Below are positions 8,100 through 9,094 of a stretch of DNA of 9,094 nucleotides, in pieces; the stretch's first letter is position 1; the number at the start of each line of letters is the position of its first letter. The DNA is from Bacteroidota bacterium (GTDB lineage Bacteria; Bacteroidota; Bacteroidia; Chitinophagales; Chitinophagaceae). The position numbers and the translations under genes are program-made. The stretch covers positions 1 to 9,094 of the forward strand of contig JAEZIL010000143.1 in the NCBI GenBank assembly GCA_023436685.1, written 5' to 3'. Under the pieces are notes generated by a model. It was not told the DNA's origin, did not search any database, and saw only the letters and a list, made by a program, of their open reading frames with translations.

Positions 8100-8449
8100 C
8101 TTATGGAGAATTACCATTGGTATTTGATCATGTCGAAGTGAGAGGAGATTCAATAGAAATTGATTTTGATTTTTATTACAAGAACCACCGAATTGATTCA
8201 AAATTGCTTGATTTTTTGCCATATTGGGGAGCTGTTTTTGTAGGTAATAGTGATTCAGTGGTTTTGTATTCGTCTACATCGAATTTTCGATATCAATGGC
8301 GCCGCTGTGATCCGGAAGTTGTAGATTGTCCCTACCGTGAAGTAAATCCGCTACAGCCAGAAGTAATAGACTATATCAAAAAGAATAAAGACAAGCTCGA
8401 TCCCTGGTTTAGGCAAGAGGCTATAAAGCGTGGGGTAATAACAGAATGA
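8027..8449 (+). CDS. C-terminal fragment of the frameshifted lipoprotein
   Basis: A 140-residue frame whose first ATG (8027) lies inside the upstream frame. Its first 15 or so residues are out-of-frame filler, and real homology starts near 8088. The matched part includes GDSIEIDFDFYYK, LPYWGAVF, Cys pair RRC...DC and the REVNPLQPEVIDYI tail shared with the 6702-7340 protein. It lacks any signal of its own, so independent translation would give a cytoplasmic protein. More likely it is the second half of a broken gene. Confidence 0.45.
   Translation: MGIILYTFRSKVPFVQGSPVQADVTYGELPLVFDHVEVRGDSIEIDFDFYYKNHRIDSKLLDFLPYWGAVFVGNSDSVVLYSSTSNFRYQWRRCDPEVVDCPYREVNPLQPEVIDYIKKNKDKLDPWFRQEAIKRGVITE
8063..8069 (+). 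other. CCCTTTG heptamer matching the -1 slip pattern at the frame break
   Basis: Read in the upstream frame this is C CCT TTG, an exact X XXY YYZ heptamer. A -1 slip here joins ...DQRSPL to VQGSPVQ and restores the full homologous frame. Downstream, CAGG (8072-8075) and CCTG (8081-8084) could form a 4-bp stem. It begins only 2 nt after the heptamer, closer than known stimulatory structures, so support for programmed shifting is weak. The same bases could simply mark an indel-prone run. Confidence 0.25.
8336..8449 (+). repeat. 3'-end duplicated segment, copy 2
   Basis: Partner of 7227-7340, at the end of the frameshifted paralogue. Most differences are silent third-position changes, so this part evolved under protein-level constraint after the duplication. 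The frame break is therefore recent, or not a true inactivation. Confidence 0.85.
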
Positions 8450-8452
8450 TGC

Positions 8453-9094
8453 TTATAATAAAGATATTTCTGTGACCATCTCAGCCTCAATGTTAAAGAA
8501 ACGCGCGTTCTTCTGAATACGCCCACCCTCCAAAATTTCATATGCAAGCCGGTATTTACCGGTTTGCAGTTTTAAGTTTTGCCCGTTAACTAAAGCTGTT
8601 ATATTCAGTTGCTTTAGGAGTATATATTCGAAAGTAACTGAATCGCGGTAGTAAAGGCTTAGGTTATTGTTGGAAAGATTTTTATTGATCTTCAGATAGC
8701 CATACATAGCTGTTGCATATTCTTTTTTTGGTAACTGTGTTTTTCTGTTGGGGACAACTGTATGAATTCGTTCACGTTGACTGCCATACTCGCTTTTGTA
8801 GGCATTATTGCGGGGCTTTAATACTTGCTTGCAATCCGTAATAAAATCAGCGTTAATTTTTTCCAATTGGCTAACGTCTGTAACAAGCGTTGGCTCCGGT
8901 ACATTAATTGATGCTGGTAACCTGCTAATGCTTATAAGTTGCGGCGCACAGGAGCATTGCTCTGTTAAAAGATCATAGTATGTGTCTGCATGAAAAGTAT
9001 CGCAATGTATATCACCGCCGGTAATTGTGAACAAAAGGTAATTATAACGGCTACCTTTTTTTACATTGTTTAATGCCTCTTGAAGGGCATATTC
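8453..9094 (-). CDS. Protein of unknown function (5' truncated by window end)
   Basis: The minus-strand frame is open to the end of the window, giving 213 visible residues and a stop at 8453-8455. A TTG at 9032-9034 could be taken for a start, but upstream codons continue a plausible protein (EYALQEALNNVKKGSRYNYL), so the gene begins outside the window. It contains scattered Cys (IHCD, QCSC, TDC), a Lys/Asn-rich middle and a beta-rich C-terminus with VTFEYILL and LQTGKYRLAYEILEGG. No family or catalytic motif was recognised and no membrane segment is visible. It converges on the lipoprotein operon with 3 nt between the stops, and no obvious shared hairpin terminator was seen there. It is probably the flanking gene and not part of the toxin module. 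Confidence 0.75.
   Translation of the reverse strand, partial: EYALQEALNNVKKGSRYNYLLFTITGGDIHCDTFHADTYYDLLTEQCSCAPQLISISRLPASINVPEPTLVTDVSQLEKINADFITDCKQVLKPRNNAYKSEYGSQRERIHTVVPNRKTQLPKKEYATAMYGYLKINKNLSNNNLSLYYRDSVTFEYILLKQLNITALVNGQNLKLQTGKYRLAYEILEGGRIQKNARFFNIEAEMVTEISLL

Larger units (their letters stand above)
7848..8449 (+). pseudogene. Frameshifted paralogue of the 6702-7340 lipoprotein
   Basis: Two overlapping frames together encode one protein resembling the upstream lipoprotein. The first frame starts at 7848 with a leader ending in CIGC (Cys16) and carries homology through KWVLYCIHSDQR (to about 8060). Homology resumes in the -1 frame with ADVTYGELPLVFD (from about 8088) and continues to the stop at 8447-8449. 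Without repair, the first frame stops at 8099 after 83 residues. With a single -1 shift the product would be 200 residues, against 212 for the intact copy. The segment between YCIH and LPL is about 16 residues shorter than in the paralogue, so a deletion may have caused the break. Alternatives are a sequencing or assembly error in the run of C at 8062-8065, or programmed slippage at 8063-8069. Confidence 0.65.

Noticed and set aside
9032..9034. TTG (minus strand) as start of the last gene
   Set aside because: Codons upstream of it to the window end give a continuous, protein-like sequence without a stop, so the gene is cut by the window.

Overview
The window looks like an accessory locus from a Bacteroidota genome, perhaps in or near Chitinophagales/Sphingobacteriales. 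The evidence is the RHS/YD-repeat proteins with the usual Bacteroidota layout, a Sec signal ending in Ser-Ala-Gln, lipoprotein genes packed 2-3 nt apart, and no Shine-Dalgarno-like sites before the starts. No RNA gene, insertion sequence, CRISPR array or clear terminator was seen. No gene-free stretch exceeds about 10 nt.

Layout. Positions 1-2258 hold the 3' part of a long, secreted-type protein with a carbohydrate-binding-like beta-sandwich and a terminal YD repeat; its start lies outside the window. Ten bases later a 1476-residue RHS-repeat protein begins (2269-6699). It has a signal peptide, a DUF6443-like N-terminus, many YD repeats, a DHLGN repeat, a beta-rich insert and the RHS-associated core ending in PxxxxDPxGM. 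A C-terminal extension of about 300 residues follows. The end of that extension carries a JAB/JAMM metallopeptidase-like signature (HNHP ... SPQD), which fits a polymorphic-toxin effector domain.

Three lipoprotein-type genes follow on the same strand with gaps of 2, 3 and 3 nt: 6702-7340, 7344-7844 and 7848-8449. The first and third are paralogues with about 86% identical DNA at their 3' ends. The third is broken by a frameshift between about 8061 and 8090, and a heptamer matching the X XXY YYZ slip pattern (8063-8069) lies in that interval. By position they are candidate immunity proteins for the JAB effector, but sequence alone does not prove it.

The locus ends with a convergent, partial gene of unknown function (8453-9094, minus strand), only 3 nt from the lipoprotein operon.

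Working model (inference): the two RHS genes form a split secreted cocoon. The core cuts off the C-terminal JAB domain, and the downstream lipoproteins protect the producer. The drop in GC after the core fits a swapped toxin-immunity cassette.
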